From Streptomyces roseolus (lineage in GTDB: Bacteria > Actinomycetota > Actinomycetes > Streptomycetales > Streptomycetaceae), in the NCBI RefSeq assembly GCF_014649855.1, contig NZ_BMTV01000005.1, positions 253,007-317,006 on the forward strand: a DNA stretch of 64,000 nucleotides. The letters run 5' to 3'. Below the pieces are notes generated by a model. The model was not told where the DNA came from, ran no database searches, and saw only the letters and a program-made list of their open reading frames with translations. How positions within the stretch are numbered: position 1 is the stretch's first letter; each line of letters starts with the position of its first letter. Shown piece by piece: positions 1-9,653 of the stretch. Both the position numbers and the translations under genes were made by a program.

Positions 1-892
1 CCACGTGGTTCGTCCAGTTCGCCGGGCGGGCGTTGCCGGCCCGGTACAGGACGTGGTCGAGGTCCTCGCGCGGGTCGTCCGGGTAGCGCTCCGCCGCGAT
101 CGAGTTCAGCTCGGTGTCGAAGGAGTACGGGTGCCCGGTGCGGGCGTCCGCCCCGGCGAGGCCCGCGTCGGCGAGCATCGTGGCGTACTCGGGCGTGCGC
201 GAGTCGACGTTCAGGTCGCCCGCGACGATCACCTGCTCGCCCGCCGGGATGTTCTTCGCGTCGAGGAAGGCGTCCATCGCCTTGAACTGGCGGCTGCGCG
301 TCTGCGCCGCCTCGCCCGCCGAGCAGCCCGGGTCGGTGGACTGGGCGTGGGTGCCGACGACGTGGACGCGGCTGCCGTTCACGTCGAGGACCGTGTAGAC
401 GAAGCCCTTGTTCGAGTACCAGTCGGCGCCGCACGCGTCCTTGTAGACGTACTGCTCCTTGCGGACGATCGGCCACTTGCTGAGGATCGTCACCCCGCCG
501 TCCTCGGGGGTGGTCGCCGAGTAGGCCCCGCCGGTGGCGTCCCAGCCGGTCTTCGAGCGGCCCATGACGGGCGTCTGGTGCGGGTAGGCCGCGGCGGCGT
601 TCGCCTTGAGCGCGTCGGAGGAGGAGTTGTCGAAGGCCTCCTGGAGCACCACGACGTCCTGGCCCTGGAAGAACGGGGCGGCGGGGATCGCCCGGGCCCG
701 GTGGTCCTGCCCCCAGTTCGGGTACAGGGACTTCGAGAAGAGGAAGGCGTTGTACGTGAGCACCTTCAGGCGGGGCGCCGCGGCGGCCTCGGGGGCGGCG
801 GAGGCGGCGGGGGCGGTCGCCGCCAGGGTGGCGGCGGCGAGCGCCAGGGACAGGGCGGCACCGGGGATGCGGCGGAACGCGCTGAAGGACAC
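1..892 (-). CDS. Secreted sphingomyelin phosphodiesterase-like enzyme, 3' end outside window
   Basis: About 297 residues are visible and the C-terminus is cut by the window edge. A signal peptide of about 30 residues (FRR, then an Ala/Leu-rich core ending near ASAAPEA) precedes an endonuclease/exonuclease/phosphatase fold. Visible motifs in order are LTYNAF, the metal-binding VLQEAF, GTHAQ, the GDLNVDS strand and LDHVLY near the edge; these are the metal and catalytic segments of DNase I-like hydrolases. The secreted form and overall layout fit bacterial neutral sphingomyelinases that release phosphocholine from sphingomyelin outside the cell. A secreted nuclease or other phosphodiesterase of the same fold is possible. 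The start is GTG with GGGAG six bases upstream; no ATG gives the signal peptide. Confidence 0.78.
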   Translation of the reverse strand, partial: MSFSAFRRIPGAALSLALAAATLAATAPAASAAPEAAAAPRLKVLTYNAFLFSKSLYPNWGQDHRARAIPAAPFFQGQDVVVLQEAFDNSSSDALKANAAAAYPHQTPVMGRSKTGWDATGGAYSATTPEDGGVTILSKWPIVRKEQYVYKDACGADWYSNKGFVYTVLDVNGSRVHVVGTHAQSTDPGCSAGEAAQTRSRQFKAMDAFLDAKNIPAGEQVIVAGDLNVDSRTPEYATMLADAGLAGADARTGHPYSFDTELNSIAAERYPDDPREDLDHVLYRAGNARPANWTNHV

Positions 893-1064
893 GTGAACTC
901 CCGTCGAGTGGTGGGGGGTTGGACTCGGCGCGGGCCATACAACCAGTCGTAGTTACCTTCCGGTAGCCTCCAGGTGCCGGGAATCTTGCCCGCGTCGTAC
1001 GGGCGCGCCAACGATCACGGGGGTGTACGATCCGCCGGTTTCGGGACCAGGTAGGATGCGCGCC

Positions 1065-1556
1065 ATGACGACCCTCGCCTCCAACGCCAAGATCTTCGAC
1101 ATGGACCTCGGCCCGCTCAACCCGGTCTGGGCCGAGCTCATCCTCGGCTTCGCCGTGTTCTTCCTGACCTTCTTCTTCCTGGCGAAGGTGATCCTCCCGA
1201 AGATCAAGCGCACGATCGAGGAGCGCGAGGACGCCATCGACGGCGGCACCGAGCGCGCCGACGACCTGCGTTCCGAGGCCGCGGACATCCGCGCCCAGTA
1301 CGAGGCCGAGCTGGCCGAGGCCCGCCACGAGGCCGCCCGCATCCGCTCCAAGGCCGTCGAGGAGGGCTCCGCCGCCATCGCGGCCGCCCGCGCCGAGGGC
1401 CAGGCCGAGCGCGACGCGATCCTCGCCGCCGGCACCGCGAAGATCGCCGCCGAGCGCGAGGCCGCCGAGCGCGAGCTCAACGCCGATGTCGACGCCTGGG
1501 CCCACGCCCTCGCCGGCCGCATCGTCGGCGAGCCGGTCGGCGCCGACCGCGCCTGA
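1065..1556 (+). CDS. Orphan ATP synthase F0 subunit b-like protein
   Basis: 163 residues. One strongly hydrophobic N-terminal membrane segment (about residues 17-42, rich in Phe and Leu) is followed by a long charged Ala/Glu/Arg helix to the C-terminus, the architecture of the F0 b subunit (peripheral stalk). The helix includes a conserved-looking IEEREDAIDGG segment. No other ATP synthase genes are nearby, so this is a stand-alone paralogue and not part of an atp operon. It could be an alternative b subunit or a membrane-anchored coiled-coil protein recruited to another role. ATG 1065 is chosen because MTTLASNAK is a plausible N-terminus; an in-frame ATG at 1056 is possible. A strong hairpin follows the stop. 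Confidence 0.75.
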   Translation: MTTLASNAKIFDMDLGPLNPVWAELILGFAVFFLTFFFLAKVILPKIKRTIEEREDAIDGGTERADDLRSEAADIRAQYEAELAEARHEAARIRSKAVEEGSAAIAAARAEGQAERDAILAAGTAKIAAEREAAERELNADVDAWAHALAGRIVGEPVGADRA

Positions 1557-1583
1557 CCGCGCCCGCACCGCACACCGCCACGC

Positions 1584-1626
1584 CGGGGCCGTTCCCGGGG
1601 CCGCCAAGCCCCCGGGAACGGCCCCG
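1584..1626 (+). terminator. Hairpin terminator after the b-subunit-like gene
   Basis: A perfect 17-bp stem (1584-1600 pairs with 1610-1626) with a 9-nt loop starts 28 bases after the upstream stop codon. No U-run follows, which is normal for terminators in high-GC actinomycetes. Confidence 0.7.
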
Positions 1627-1696
1627 CCGTCGTATCCACGCCCCGAAGGCGCACCCTGGAGGAGCAGCCACCGGGGCGAGAGGCAGGAAACCCCGC

Positions 1697-2698
1697 ATGA
1701 CCACCGACGACGAGACGCCCACGAGCCGGGCGACCCCCACCACCGCGCACCCGACCGCGCCCGGCCCGTCCGAGGCCGGCCCGACCGCGCCCGGCTCCGC
1801 CGTGACCGGCACCTCGGGCGTGCCCGCCGGCCGCGCGTCCGGCCGGAGAGGTGCCGAACCCGCCCCGCCGCCCGTCGGCGGGGTGCTCTGGTCCGTCGCG
1901 GGGGACGTGCGGGCGCTGCTCATGCTGCCCGCCGCCCTCACCATGCAGGTCGCGCATCCGGCGATCGGGGCGGGCGTCGACGAGCACTCCGTCTTCCGGA
2001 CCGACCCGTGGGGGCGGGGGGAGCGGTCGCTGCGGTCCGTGCAGCTCTGGGTGTACGGGGGCGAGGAGGCCGCCGCCGAGGGGCGGCGGCTGCGCGCGCT
2101 GCACCGGGACATCCAGGGCACCGACGCCCACGGACGGCGCTACCACGCCCTCACGCCCGCCTACTACGCCTGGGTGCACGCCACCGGCTACCCCGTCTAC
2201 CGGCACGGCCTCGCCCTGCTGCACCGCCCGCTCACCGAGGCCCAGGACCGCGGGCTCTACGCCGAGTGGCTCCAGGTCGGCCGGATCCTGGGCATCCACG
2301 ACCGGGACATGCCGCAGACCGTCGAGGAGTTCTGGCCCTTCTACCGCAAGGTCCTCGCCGAGGAGCTGGAGGCCACCGCCGTCGTCCGCGAGCTCCTCGA
2401 CCCGGACGCCCCCGTCCCCGCCCCCGACCGGGGCCCGCTCCCGCTCCGGCTCGTCCTCCGTCCGCTCTGGCCGCTGCTCCGCCGCCCCTTCCAGCGGGTC
2501 CGCGCCTTCCTCACCGTCGGCCTGATGCCGCCGGACGCCCGCGCGGCGATCGGTCTGGAGTGGAGCCCGGAGCAGGAGCGGAGGCTGCGCCGCGTCGCCC
2601 GGATCGTCCGCGTGGTCGTCCCGGTGCTGCCCGAGCGGCTGCGCTACCTGCCGCTCGCCCGGCGCGCCAGGGAGGCCGCCCGCCGCGCCGCGCGCTGA
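1697..2698 (+). CDS. Oxygenase MpaB family / DUF2236 protein
   Basis: 333 residues. A low-complexity Thr/Pro/Gly N-terminus (about 55 residues) precedes a helical domain with the family signature: LPAALTMQVAHPAIGAGV, the arginine-rich RTDPWGRGERSL region, then HALTPAYYAWVHATG with conserved histidines, and FWPFYRKVL. The family includes latex-clearing protein Lcp and the MpaB oxygenase, heme b proteins that cleave polyisoprene or oxidise isoprenoid side chains; the histidines in the two motifs are the expected heme ligands. The substrate cannot be read from sequence. It is transcribed alone and converges on the M1 peptidase gene with 24 bases between stops. Confidence 0.8.
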   Translation: MTTDDETPTSRATPTTAHPTAPGPSEAGPTAPGSAVTGTSGVPAGRASGRRGAEPAPPPVGGVLWSVAGDVRALLMLPAALTMQVAHPAIGAGVDEHSVFRTDPWGRGERSLRSVQLWVYGGEEAAAEGRRLRALHRDIQGTDAHGRRYHALTPAYYAWVHATGYPVYRHGLALLHRPLTEAQDRGLYAEWLQVGRILGIHDRDMPQTVEEFWPFYRKVLAEELEATAVVRELLDPDAPVPAPDRGPLPLRLVLRPLWPLLRRPFQRVRAFLTVGLMPPDARAAIGLEWSPEQERRLRRVARIVRVVVPVLPERLRYLPLARRAREAARRAAR

Positions 2699-2722
2699 CG
2701 GACGGCCTCCCGCACGCACGGC

Positions 2723-4231
2723 CTACCGGTGCTCGTGCTCGTGCACCCCGTTCGTCGCCGCGATCTTCTTCCAGGACTTCGGCTGGACCGGCGCCGCCGC
2801 CGTCCGGGCGGGGGAGGCCGGCGCGGAGGCAGCCGAGGGGCCGGCCGCCGGCTTGGACGGCTCGTACAGCCAGGTGTCGAAGAGCTCCGCGAGCGGCTCG
2901 CCGGAGACCTCCTCCGCGTACCGGACGAAGTCCGCGACCCGCGCGTCACCGTGCGCGAACCGCTGCGGCCACCCCTTCAGGACCGTGAAGAAGTCCTCGT
3001 CGCCGATCTCGTTCCGCAGTGCCTGGAGCGCCAGCGCGCCCCGGTCGTACACGGCGATGTGGAACTGGTTCTCCGGCCCCGGGTCGCCCGGCTTCACCGT
3101 CCAGAACGGGTCCTCGGCGGTCCGCACGGCGTACACGTAGTCGGCCAGTTCCTGCGCCGTGCCCTCGCCCTCCTTCTCCGACCACAGCCACTGGGCGTAG
3201 CGGGCGAAGCCCTCGTTGATCCAGATGTCCTTCCAGTCGCGCACCGAGACGCTGTCGCCGTACCACTGGTGGGCCAGCTCGTGGACGACCACGGACACGT
3301 TCGAGCCGTTCGCGAACTGCCGCGGGCTGTAGAACGGCCGGGTCTGCGTCTCCAGGGCGTAGCCGCTGGTCACATTGGGGACGTAGCCGCCGAGCGCGTT
3401 GAACGGGTACGGGCCGAAGGCCTCCTCCAGCCACTCCGCGACCTCGGCGGTCCGCTCGATCGAGGCCCGGGCCGCGCCCGCGTGGCCGCCGAGGTCCTTG
3501 CTGTAGGCGTTGAGGACCGGCAGCCCGTTCGCGGTCGTGTCCGTCGTGATGTCGAACTTCCCCACCGCGAGCGTGGCCAGATACGGCGCCTGCGGCTTGT
3601 CGGAACGCCAGTTGAAGCGGGTCCAGCCCAGCCGCGAGGACTGCGACTGGAGCACGCCGTTGCTGATCGCCTGGGTGCCGTCCGGCACCGAGACGGACAC
3701 GTCGAAGGTGGCCTTGTCGCGCGGGTGGTCGTTGGACGGGAACCACCAGGCGGCCGAGTCCGGCTCCTGCGCGGCGACTCCGCCGTCCGGGGTGCGGTGC
3801 CAGGCCGACCAGCCGCCGACCTTGAACTCGGACGGCTTGCCCGCGTAGCGGACCACCACCGTGACCTGCCGGTTCTTCGGCAGCGGCACGGCCGGCACGA
3901 TCTCCAGCTCGTGCTCCCCGGTGGCCTTGAACGAGGCCCGCCGGCCGTCGACCCGCACCTCGCTCGCCTTCAGCCCCAGGTCCAGGTTGAACCGGGAGAG
4001 GTTCTGCGTGGTCGTCGCCAGGATCGTCGCCGTCCCCTCCAGGAGGTCGGTCACCGGCTGGTACTTCAGGCGCAGGTCGTAGTGGGAGACGTCGTAGCCG
4101 CCGTTGCCGGCGGTGGGGTAGTAGGAGTCGCCGATGCCCGGCGCGCCCGGGACGTAGTCGGCCGCCGAAGCCGGGATCGCCAGCAGCAGCGAGGCCGCGA
4201 GGGCGCTCGGAACGATGATTCTGCGGTGCAC
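2723..4231 (-). CDS. Secreted M1 family metallopeptidase
   Basis: 502 residues. The signal peptide ([22 protein letters not shown]) is followed by a beta-rich N-terminal domain and a gluzincin catalytic domain. The zinc motif [12 protein letters not shown] (HExxH, near residue 318) and the second zinc ligand in WINEGFARY are intact. The M1 exopeptidase loop, usually GxMEN, reads SGYALETQ, keeping the glutamate but not the MEN triplet. The protein is about half the length of full aminopeptidase N and ends soon after the catalytic domain in a Pro/Ala-rich, His-rich tail, so it belongs to the short secreted M1 group. Start GTG 4231 has GGGAG six bases upstream. It is divergent from the M14 carboxypeptidase gene. 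Confidence 0.88.
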   Translation of the reverse strand: MHRRIIVPSALAASLLLAIPASAADYVPGAPGIGDSYYPTAGNGGYDVSHYDLRLKYQPVTDLLEGTATILATTTQNLSRFNLDLGLKASEVRVDGRRASFKATGEHELEIVPAVPLPKNRQVTVVVRYAGKPSEFKVGGWSAWHRTPDGGVAAQEPDSAAWWFPSNDHPRDKATFDVSVSVPDGTQAISNGVLQSQSSRLGWTRFNWRSDKPQAPYLATLAVGKFDITTDTTANGLPVLNAYSKDLGGHAGAARASIERTAEVAEWLEEAFGPYPFNALGGYVPNVTSGYALETQTRPFYSPRQFANGSNVSVVVHELAHQWYGDSVSVRDWKDIWINEGFARYAQWLWSEKEGEGTAQELADYVYAVRTAEDPFWTVKPGDPGPENQFHIAVYDRGALALQALRNEIGDEDFFTVLKGWPQRFAHGDARVADFVRYAEEVSGEPLAELFDTWLYEPSKPAAGPSAASAPASPARTAAAPVQPKSWKKIAATNGVHEHEHR

Positions 4232-4443
4232 GGAGGGCTCCCCAAGTCGTGGGTGACGAAGACGCGTGGGTGGGCGTCGGTCCTTGATCCGGACTTGTTC
4301 GGACTCTATGAACCACGCGACGGAGCGTCACGTAAAGGGCGCCTTCCGTCACACGATCGCCATTCGGCCGACATGAAGCACCGGTTCACCCGTTTCCCGC
4401 ACGCGCTCTTCCGCACCCCGGGCCGGGCGAGTACGGTCCCGCC

Positions 4444-5772
4444 ATGCCGATGCCCACGCCCGTGCCGAAGCGTCCGCGTGCCGCCCGCCGCGCCCTGGCC
4501 CTCGCCGCCGGGGCGGCCCTCCTCGGACTGCCCCTCGTCACCGTCCCCGCGAAGGCGGCGGTTCCGGACGCGCCGCCGGCCCCGCCCCGGACCGGCTTCG
4601 AGGCGAGCGGCGGCGCCCGCTGGACGACCGCAGCGGAGGAGCGGGACTTCCTCGCCGCCGTCGACCGGCGCAGCGCCCGCCTCGCCGTCACCACCATCGG
4701 CACCACCGAGCAGGGCCGGCCGCTGCGGCTCGCCGCCCTCGGCCCCGCGCGCGGCGCCACCACGGTGCTGCTCGTCTGCAGCCAGCACGGTGACGAGCCG
4801 GCCGGGCGCGAGGCCTGCCTCACCACCGTCCGCGACCTCGCCCTCGCCCGTGACCCCGGGACGCTGCGGCTGCTCGCCCGCACCACCGTCCTCGTCGTGC
4901 CCGACGCCAACCCCGACGGTCGCGAGGCCGGCACCCGGGGCAACGCCGCCGGCATCGACGTCAACCGCGACCACCTCGCCCTGCGCACCGCCGAGGCCCG
5001 CGCCCTCGCCGCCGTGATCCGCGACCGCCGGCCCGATCTCGTCCACGACCTCCACGAGTACGGCGCCACCCCCGGCCACTACGACAAGGACCTCCTCGCC
5101 CTCTGGCCGCGCAGCCTCGACACCGACGCCCGCGTCCACGCCGAGTCCCGCGTCCTCTCGGAGGAGTACGTCCGCCCCGGCGCCGCCCGCGCGGGCCGCA
5201 CCCACGGCGTCTACGGCATCTGGACCGACCCCTTCACCGGCCGCCCCGTGAAGCAGGTCGCGGGCGACGGCCAGGAGCGCATCCTGCGCAACACCGCCGG
5301 GATCAAGCACATGGCCGCCCTCCTCGCCGAGACCCGCGAGGACCCGCTCGGCGAGGCGGAAGAACGCGACCCGGCCCTCTCCCAGCGGCGCAGGGTCGCC
5401 ACCCACCTCACCGCCCTGGCGGACGTCTTCGCGTACGTCTCCGAGCGCCGCGCCCCGCTCGCCGCGGCCACCTCCGCCGCCCGGCTCGCCGGTCTCGCCG
5501 ACGAGGGACCGGTCTATCTCGGCGGCGCCGACAACGACCCGCCCGAGCCCGCCGAGATCATCGCCGACCCGCCCTGCGGCTACCGCCTCGACGCCGCCCA
5601 GTACGCCGAGACCGGCGACGAACTCGCCCTGCACGGGGTGGAGTCGAGCCGGACCGCGGACGGCGGCGCGTACGTCCCGCTGCGCCAGTCGCAGCGCCTC
5701 CTCGTGCCGCTGCTCCTCGACGGCCGCGCGACCTATCGCCTCGTCAGTGGGCTTCCTGTGGAGGAGTGTTGA
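4444..5772 (+). CDS. Secreted M14 family zinc carboxypeptidase
   Basis: 442 residues with a signal peptide ([25 protein letters not shown]). The M14 catalytic layout is visible: [11 protein letters not shown] supplies the HxxE zinc ligands, GIDVNRDH is the substrate-binding Asn-Arg pair, and LVHDLHEYG carries the third zinc histidine. It should remove C-terminal residues from peptides or peptidoglycan stems outside the cell. The catalytic Glu near the C-terminal part of the domain could not be assigned with confidence. No clear ribosome-binding site precedes ATG 4444, so the start is tentative. It shares a divergent 212-base promoter region with the M1 peptidase. Confidence 0.82.
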   Translation: MPMPTPVPKRPRAARRALALAAGAALLGLPLVTVPAKAAVPDAPPAPPRTGFEASGGARWTTAAEERDFLAAVDRRSARLAVTTIGTTEQGRPLRLAALGPARGATTVLLVCSQHGDEPAGREACLTTVRDLALARDPGTLRLLARTTVLVVPDANPDGREAGTRGNAAGIDVNRDHLALRTAEARALAAVIRDRRPDLVHDLHEYGATPGHYDKDLLALWPRSLDTDARVHAESRVLSEEYVRPGAARAGRTHGVYGIWTDPFTGRPVKQVAGDGQERILRNTAGIKHMAALLAETREDPLGEAEERDPALSQRRRVATHLTALADVFAYVSERRAPLAAATSAARLAGLADEGPVYLGGADNDPPEPAEIIADPPCGYRLDAAQYAETGDELALHGVESSRTADGGAYVPLRQSQRLLVPLLLDGRATYRLVSGLPVEEC

Positions 5773-5888
5773 CGTTTCCGTGGGCGAGAAGGGCCATGTC
5801 CGACAGGTCCCGTTGGGGCGGGTAAAGTTACCGGTCGGTACTGACCATGCCTCACACGGGCCCCCACGGCCCCGACTTGGAGAACCAC

Positions 5889-6194
5889 ATGTCCCACGCG
5901 ACGCGTGCGCGCCGCACCCTGCCCGCCCTGTTCGCCACGATGCTGCTGGCCGGGGGCCTGCTGCTCGGACAGACCGCCGCCGCCCCGTCGGCCGAGGCCG
6001 CCTCCGGCCGCACCTGCAACCCGGCCCAGCTGTACAACCAGGCCCGCGCCGAGCGCGACCGGGCCGCCCAGCTCAAGCGCCTCAAGGCCTACGAGGAGTC
6101 CCGCCGCGCCTACGCCCGCGCCGACGCCCTGCAGCGCCGCGCCAAGCAGTGCGAGCGCGCCGACGAGGTCGTGGCCCCGCCGTTCGGGAGGTGA
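5889..6194 (+). CDS. Small secreted protein of unknown function
   Basis: 101 residues: a signal peptide (residues 1-34, ending AEAAS), then a mature part of about 65 residues, highly charged and helical (ARAERDRAAQLKRLKAYEESRR) and bracketed by two cysteines (TCNPAQ and KQCERA) that could form a disulfide. ATG 5889 is chosen over an in-frame upstream ATG because GGAG lies seven bases before it and it starts directly at the signal peptide. The function is not recognised. A strong shared hairpin follows. Confidence 0.65.
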   Translation: MSHATRARRTLPALFATMLLAGGLLLGQTAAAPSAEAASGRTCNPAQLYNQARAERDRAAQLKRLKAYEESRRAYARADALQRRAKQCERADEVVAPPFGR

Positions 6195-6228
6195 CCCGCG
6201 CGGGACGCGCTCCGCGTCCCGCCGGCCC

Positions 6229-6267
6229 GCCGAAGGCCCCCGTCCTCGCCGGACGGGGGCCTTCGGC
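6229..6267. terminator. Bidirectional hairpin between convergent genes
   Basis: A perfect 17-bp stem (6229-6245 with 6251-6267) and a 5-nt loop sit between the small secreted protein and the oppositely oriented D-amino-acid oxidase. It can act for both strands. Confidence 0.75.
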
Positions 6268-6275
6268 CGTACGCC

Positions 6276-7232
6276 TCACCCCGGCACCAGCTCCGCCGCC
6301 CGCCGCGCGCAGCCCCACGCCACCGTCACCCCGGCGCCCCCGTGCCCGTAGTGGTGCACCAGAAGGCCACCGCCCGGCAGCCGTACCGCCTCGACGCGCA
6401 CCCCGCCGGTGCGGGCCGGCCGCAGCCCCACCCGGTGGCCGAGCACCCGGGCCCCGGCGATCTCCGGCCGGATCCGGGCGCACCGCGCCACGATCCCCGC
6501 CGCCGTCGCCGCGTCGGGCTCCGGTCCCTCCGCACCCTCCTCGGCGGTCCCTCCGAGGACGAGCCGCCCCGGCTGCGGGAAGAAGTACGTCGTCTCCGCG
6601 GCCCCCGCGTCCGCGGCCGTGAACCACTCCTCGACCCCCGGGTTCTCCACCAGCACCAACTGGCCCCGCACCGGCCGCAGTCCGGCGTCCGGCACCAGCT
6701 CCCGCGCCGCGAGCCCCGTGCAGTTCACCACCACCGGCGCCGCCGCGGCCGGCTCCTCCCAGGCGGCGACCGCCCGCCGCTCGACCACCCCGCCCGCCGC
6801 CTCCAGGCGGCTCCGCAGCCACCCCAGGTGGACCGGCATGTCGATCAGCGGCAGCCGGGCCGCCAGTCCCGTCGCGTACGGCCCCGGAACCTCCTCCGGC
6901 GGAAGCCGCCGCAGGCCCGGCACCCGGGCCGCCCACGCCCCGAGGCCGTCCAGGGGCGTGTCCGCGTGGACCCCCGGCACCCACCGCACCCCGGTCTCCT
7001 CCGGTGCCGCGGCCAGCTCCCCGTACACCTCCAGCGACTCCAGCGCCCAGGCGCCCGCCTCCTCCGCCGGCTCGATCCGGTACGGCCACCACAGGGCGCC
7101 CGCCACCGCCGAGGTCGTCGCCTCCGCCGGGTCCCGGGCCCAGACCCGCACCCGCAGCCCCCGCTCCGCCAGCACCACCGCCGTCGTCAGCCCGACGACC
7201 CCGCCGCCCACCACGATCACGTCGCTGCCCAT
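6276..7232 (-). CDS. FAD-dependent D-amino-acid oxidase
   Basis: 318 residues. The N-terminal Rossmann motif DVIVVGGGVVGLTTAVVLAERG binds FAD. The family landmarks follow: AVAGALWWPYR after the first strand-helix unit, VNCTGLAARELVPD, the RGQLVLVENP strand, and a C-terminal GHRVGLRPAR...HHYGHGGAGVTVAWGCA segment that closes over FAD and binds the substrate carboxylate. It oxidises D-amino acids to imino acids with release of peroxide. Start ATG 7232 places the dinucleotide motif at residue 4, as in the family. Confidence 0.88.
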   Translation of the reverse strand: MGSDVIVVGGGVVGLTTAVVLAERGLRVRVWARDPAEATTSAVAGALWWPYRIEPAEEAGAWALESLEVYGELAAAPEETGVRWVPGVHADTPLDGLGAWAARVPGLRRLPPEEVPGPYATGLAARLPLIDMPVHLGWLRSRLEAAGGVVERRAVAAWEEPAAAAPVVVNCTGLAARELVPDAGLRPVRGQLVLVENPGVEEWFTAADAGAAETTYFFPQPGRLVLGGTAEEGAEGPEPDAATAAGIVARCARIRPEIAGARVLGHRVGLRPARTGGVRVEAVRLPGGGLLVHHYGHGGAGVTVAWGCARRAAELVPG

Positions 7233-7284
7233 GCCCGGACCGTACCCGGGCCGCCCCCGCCGCCCACGTAGGATGCGTGGTCTG

Positions 7285-8922
7285 ATGACTGCCACTCTCG
7301 TCGCCAAGGACCTCGCCGCCGGCCACGGCGAACGCACCCTCTTCGCCGGTCTCGACCTCGTCGTCGCCCCCGGCGACGTCATCGGCCTCGTCGGCGTCAA
7401 CGGCGCCGGCAAGTCCAGCCTGCTGCGGCTGCTCGCCGGGCTCGACACCCCCGAGGAGGGCGAGGTCCGGCTCTCCCCGCCGACCGCGTCCGTCGGCCAC
7501 CTGCCGCAGGAGCCCGAACGGCGCGAGGGCGAGACCGTCCGGGAATTCCTGGCCCGCCGCACCGGTGTCGCCGCCGCCCAGGCCGCCATGGACGAGGCCA
7601 CCCAGGGCCTCGTCGACGGCACCCCCGGCGCCGACGACGCGTACGCCACCACCCTGGAGCGCTGGCTCGACCTCGGCGGCGCCGACCTCGACGAGCGCGC
7701 CGAGGAGGTCGCCGCCTCCCTCGGCCTCACCGTCGGCCTCGACCAGCCGATGACCGCCCTCTCCGGCGGCCAGGCCGCCCGCGCCGGCCTCGCCTCCCTC
7801 CTCCTCTCCCGCTACGACGTCTTCCTCCTCGACGAGCCCACCAACGACCTCGACCTCGACGGCCTGGAGCGCCTGGAGGCCTTCGTGAAGGGGCTGCGGG
7901 CCGGCACCGTCGTCGTCAGCCACGACCGCGAGTTCCTGACCCGCACCGTCACCAAGGTCCTCGAACTCGACCTCGCCCAGCAGCAGATCACCCTCTACGG
8001 CGGCGGCTACGACGCCTACCTGGAGGAGCGGGCCACCGCCCGCCGGCACGCCCGCGAGGAGTACGAGGAGTACGCCGACAAGAAGTCCGCCCTGGAGAGC
8101 CGGGCGCTCATGCAGCGCAACTGGATGGACAAGGGCGTCCGCAACGCCCGCCGCAAGGCCACCGACAACGACAAGATCGGCCGCAAGCTCCGCGGCGAGT
8201 CCAGCGAGAAGCAGGCCGCCAAGGCCCGCCAGACCCAGCGCATGATCGAGCGCCTGGACGTCGTCGACGAGCCCCGCAAGGAGTGGGAGCTGCGGATGGA
8301 GATCGCCGCCGCGCCCCGTTCCGGCGCCGTCGTCGCCACCCTCCGCGACGGCGAGGTCCGCCGCGGCGACTTCGCCTTCGGCCCCGTCACCCTCCAGATC
8401 GACTGGGCCGACCGGGTCGCCGTCACCGGCGCCAACGGCGCCGGCAAGTCCACCCTGCTCGCCGCCCTCCTCGGCCGCCTCCCGCTCGACTCCGGCCACG
8501 CCGCCCTCGGCTCCGGCGTCGTCGTCGGCGAGGTCGACCAGGCCCGCAGGCTCTTCCACGGCACCGAGACGCTCCTCGACGCCTTCTGCGCCGCCGTCCC
8601 CGACACCGAACCGGCCGAGGTCCGCACCCTGCTCGCCAAGTTCGGCCTCAAGGCCGACCACGTGCTGCGCCCCGCCACCACCCTCTCCCCGGGCGAGCGG
8701 ACCCGCGCCGCCCTCGCCCTCCTCCAGGGCAGGGGCGTCAACCTCCTCGTCCTCGACGAGCCGACGAACCACCTCGACCTGCCCGCCATCGAACAGCTGG
8801 AGTCCGCCCTCGACTCCTACGAGGGCACGCTGCTCCTGGTGACCCACGACCGCCGCATGCTCGACGCGATCCGCGTCAACCGCCGCGTCGAGGTCGCCGA
8901 CGGCAAGGTCACCGAACTCTGA
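7285..8922 (+). CDS. ABC-F family ATPase
   Basis: 545 residues with two ABC domains on one chain and no membrane segment, the ABC-F layout. Walker A motifs are GVNGAGKSS and GANGAGKST; signature and Walker B pairs are LSGGQAARAGL/FLLDEPTNDLD and LSPGERTRAAL/LVLDEPTNHLD. The charged linker between them (about residues 240-330) is the P-site tRNA interaction motif that lets these proteins act on the ribosome. The likely role is translation maintenance or ribosome protection; resistance spectra cannot be inferred. Its stop overlaps the next start (TGATG), so the two are translationally coupled. Confidence 0.88.
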   Translation: MTATLVAKDLAAGHGERTLFAGLDLVVAPGDVIGLVGVNGAGKSSLLRLLAGLDTPEEGEVRLSPPTASVGHLPQEPERREGETVREFLARRTGVAAAQAAMDEATQGLVDGTPGADDAYATTLERWLDLGGADLDERAEEVAASLGLTVGLDQPMTALSGGQAARAGLASLLLSRYDVFLLDEPTNDLDLDGLERLEAFVKGLRAGTVVVSHDREFLTRTVTKVLELDLAQQQITLYGGGYDAYLEERATARRHAREEYEEYADKKSALESRALMQRNWMDKGVRNARRKATDNDKIGRKLRGESSEKQAAKARQTQRMIERLDVVDEPRKEWELRMEIAAAPRSGAVVATLRDGEVRRGDFAFGPVTLQIDWADRVAVTGANGAGKSTLLAALLGRLPLDSGHAALGSGVVVGEVDQARRLFHGTETLLDAFCAAVPDTEPAEVRTLLAKFGLKADHVLRPATTLSPGERTRAALALLQGRGVNLLVLDEPTNHLDLPAIEQLESALDSYEGTLLLVTHDRRMLDAIRVNRRVEVADGKVTEL

Positions 8923-9653
8923 TGGGCGTCGCCTTCGGCTGGGGGCCCGTCGGGGCACGGGCCCTCGCCGCCGGCACCGGCTGCCTGGTCGTCGTCGACG
9001 CGCTCTCCTTCACCACCGCCGTCGGCGTCGCCGTGGAGCGCGGGACGGCCGTGCACCCGTACCGATGGCGGGACGCCACGGCCGCCGCGTACGCCCGCGA
9101 GAAGGACGCCGTCCTCGCCGTCGGCCGGAGCGAGGCCACCGGGACGCACCCCTGGTCGCTCTCCCCGGCGGCGCTCCGCTCGGCCCCCGCCCCGGACCGG
9201 CTGGTCCTGCCGTCCCCGAACGGCTCCACGATCGCCGCCGAGGCCGGGACGGCGACCGTCGTCGCCGCCTCGCTCCGCAACCGCACCGCCGTCGCCCACT
9301 GGCTCGCCCGCCACGGATACGGCTCCGGGGCACGCCCGCTCGCCGTGGTCGCCGCCGGCGAGCGGTGGCCGGACGGCTCGCTGCGCCCCGCCCTGGAGGA
9401 CCACCTCGGGGCCGGCGCGGTCCTCGACGCCCTGCGCGGCCTCGCGCCGGGGCTCCCCCTGTCCCCGGAGGCGACCGCGGCGGCCACGCTGTGGGCGGCG
9501 ACGGACGACCCGGCCGCGGCCTTGCACGGCTGCGACTCGGGCCGTGAACTGTACGAGTACGGCTTTCCGCGGGACGTGGAGGTGGCCGCCGAACTCGACG
9601 CGTCGACGACCGTCCCCGTCCTCGTGGACGGCGCATTTACGGAGGCACCATGA
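8922..9653 (+). CDS. 2-phosphosulfolactate phosphatase (ComB) family protein
   Basis: 243 residues. VVVDALSFTTAVGVAVERG near the N-terminus, LPSPNGSTIA and AAGERWPDGSLRPALEDHLGAGAVL are the Mg-binding segments typical of ComB. In methanogens ComB dephosphorylates 2-phosphosulfolactate during coenzyme M synthesis. No other coenzyme M gene is present here, so the true substrate is probably another phosphate ester. It is coupled to the ABC-F gene upstream (TGATG) and to the small HEAT-like gene downstream (ATGA). Confidence 0.82.
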   Translation: MGVAFGWGPVGARALAAGTGCLVVVDALSFTTAVGVAVERGTAVHPYRWRDATAAAYAREKDAVLAVGRSEATGTHPWSLSPAALRSAPAPDRLVLPSPNGSTIAAEAGTATVVAASLRNRTAVAHWLARHGYGSGARPLAVVAAGERWPDGSLRPALEDHLGAGAVLDALRGLAPGLPLSPEATAAATLWAATDDPAAALHGCDSGRELYEYGFPRDVEVAAELDASTTVPVLVDGAFTEAP

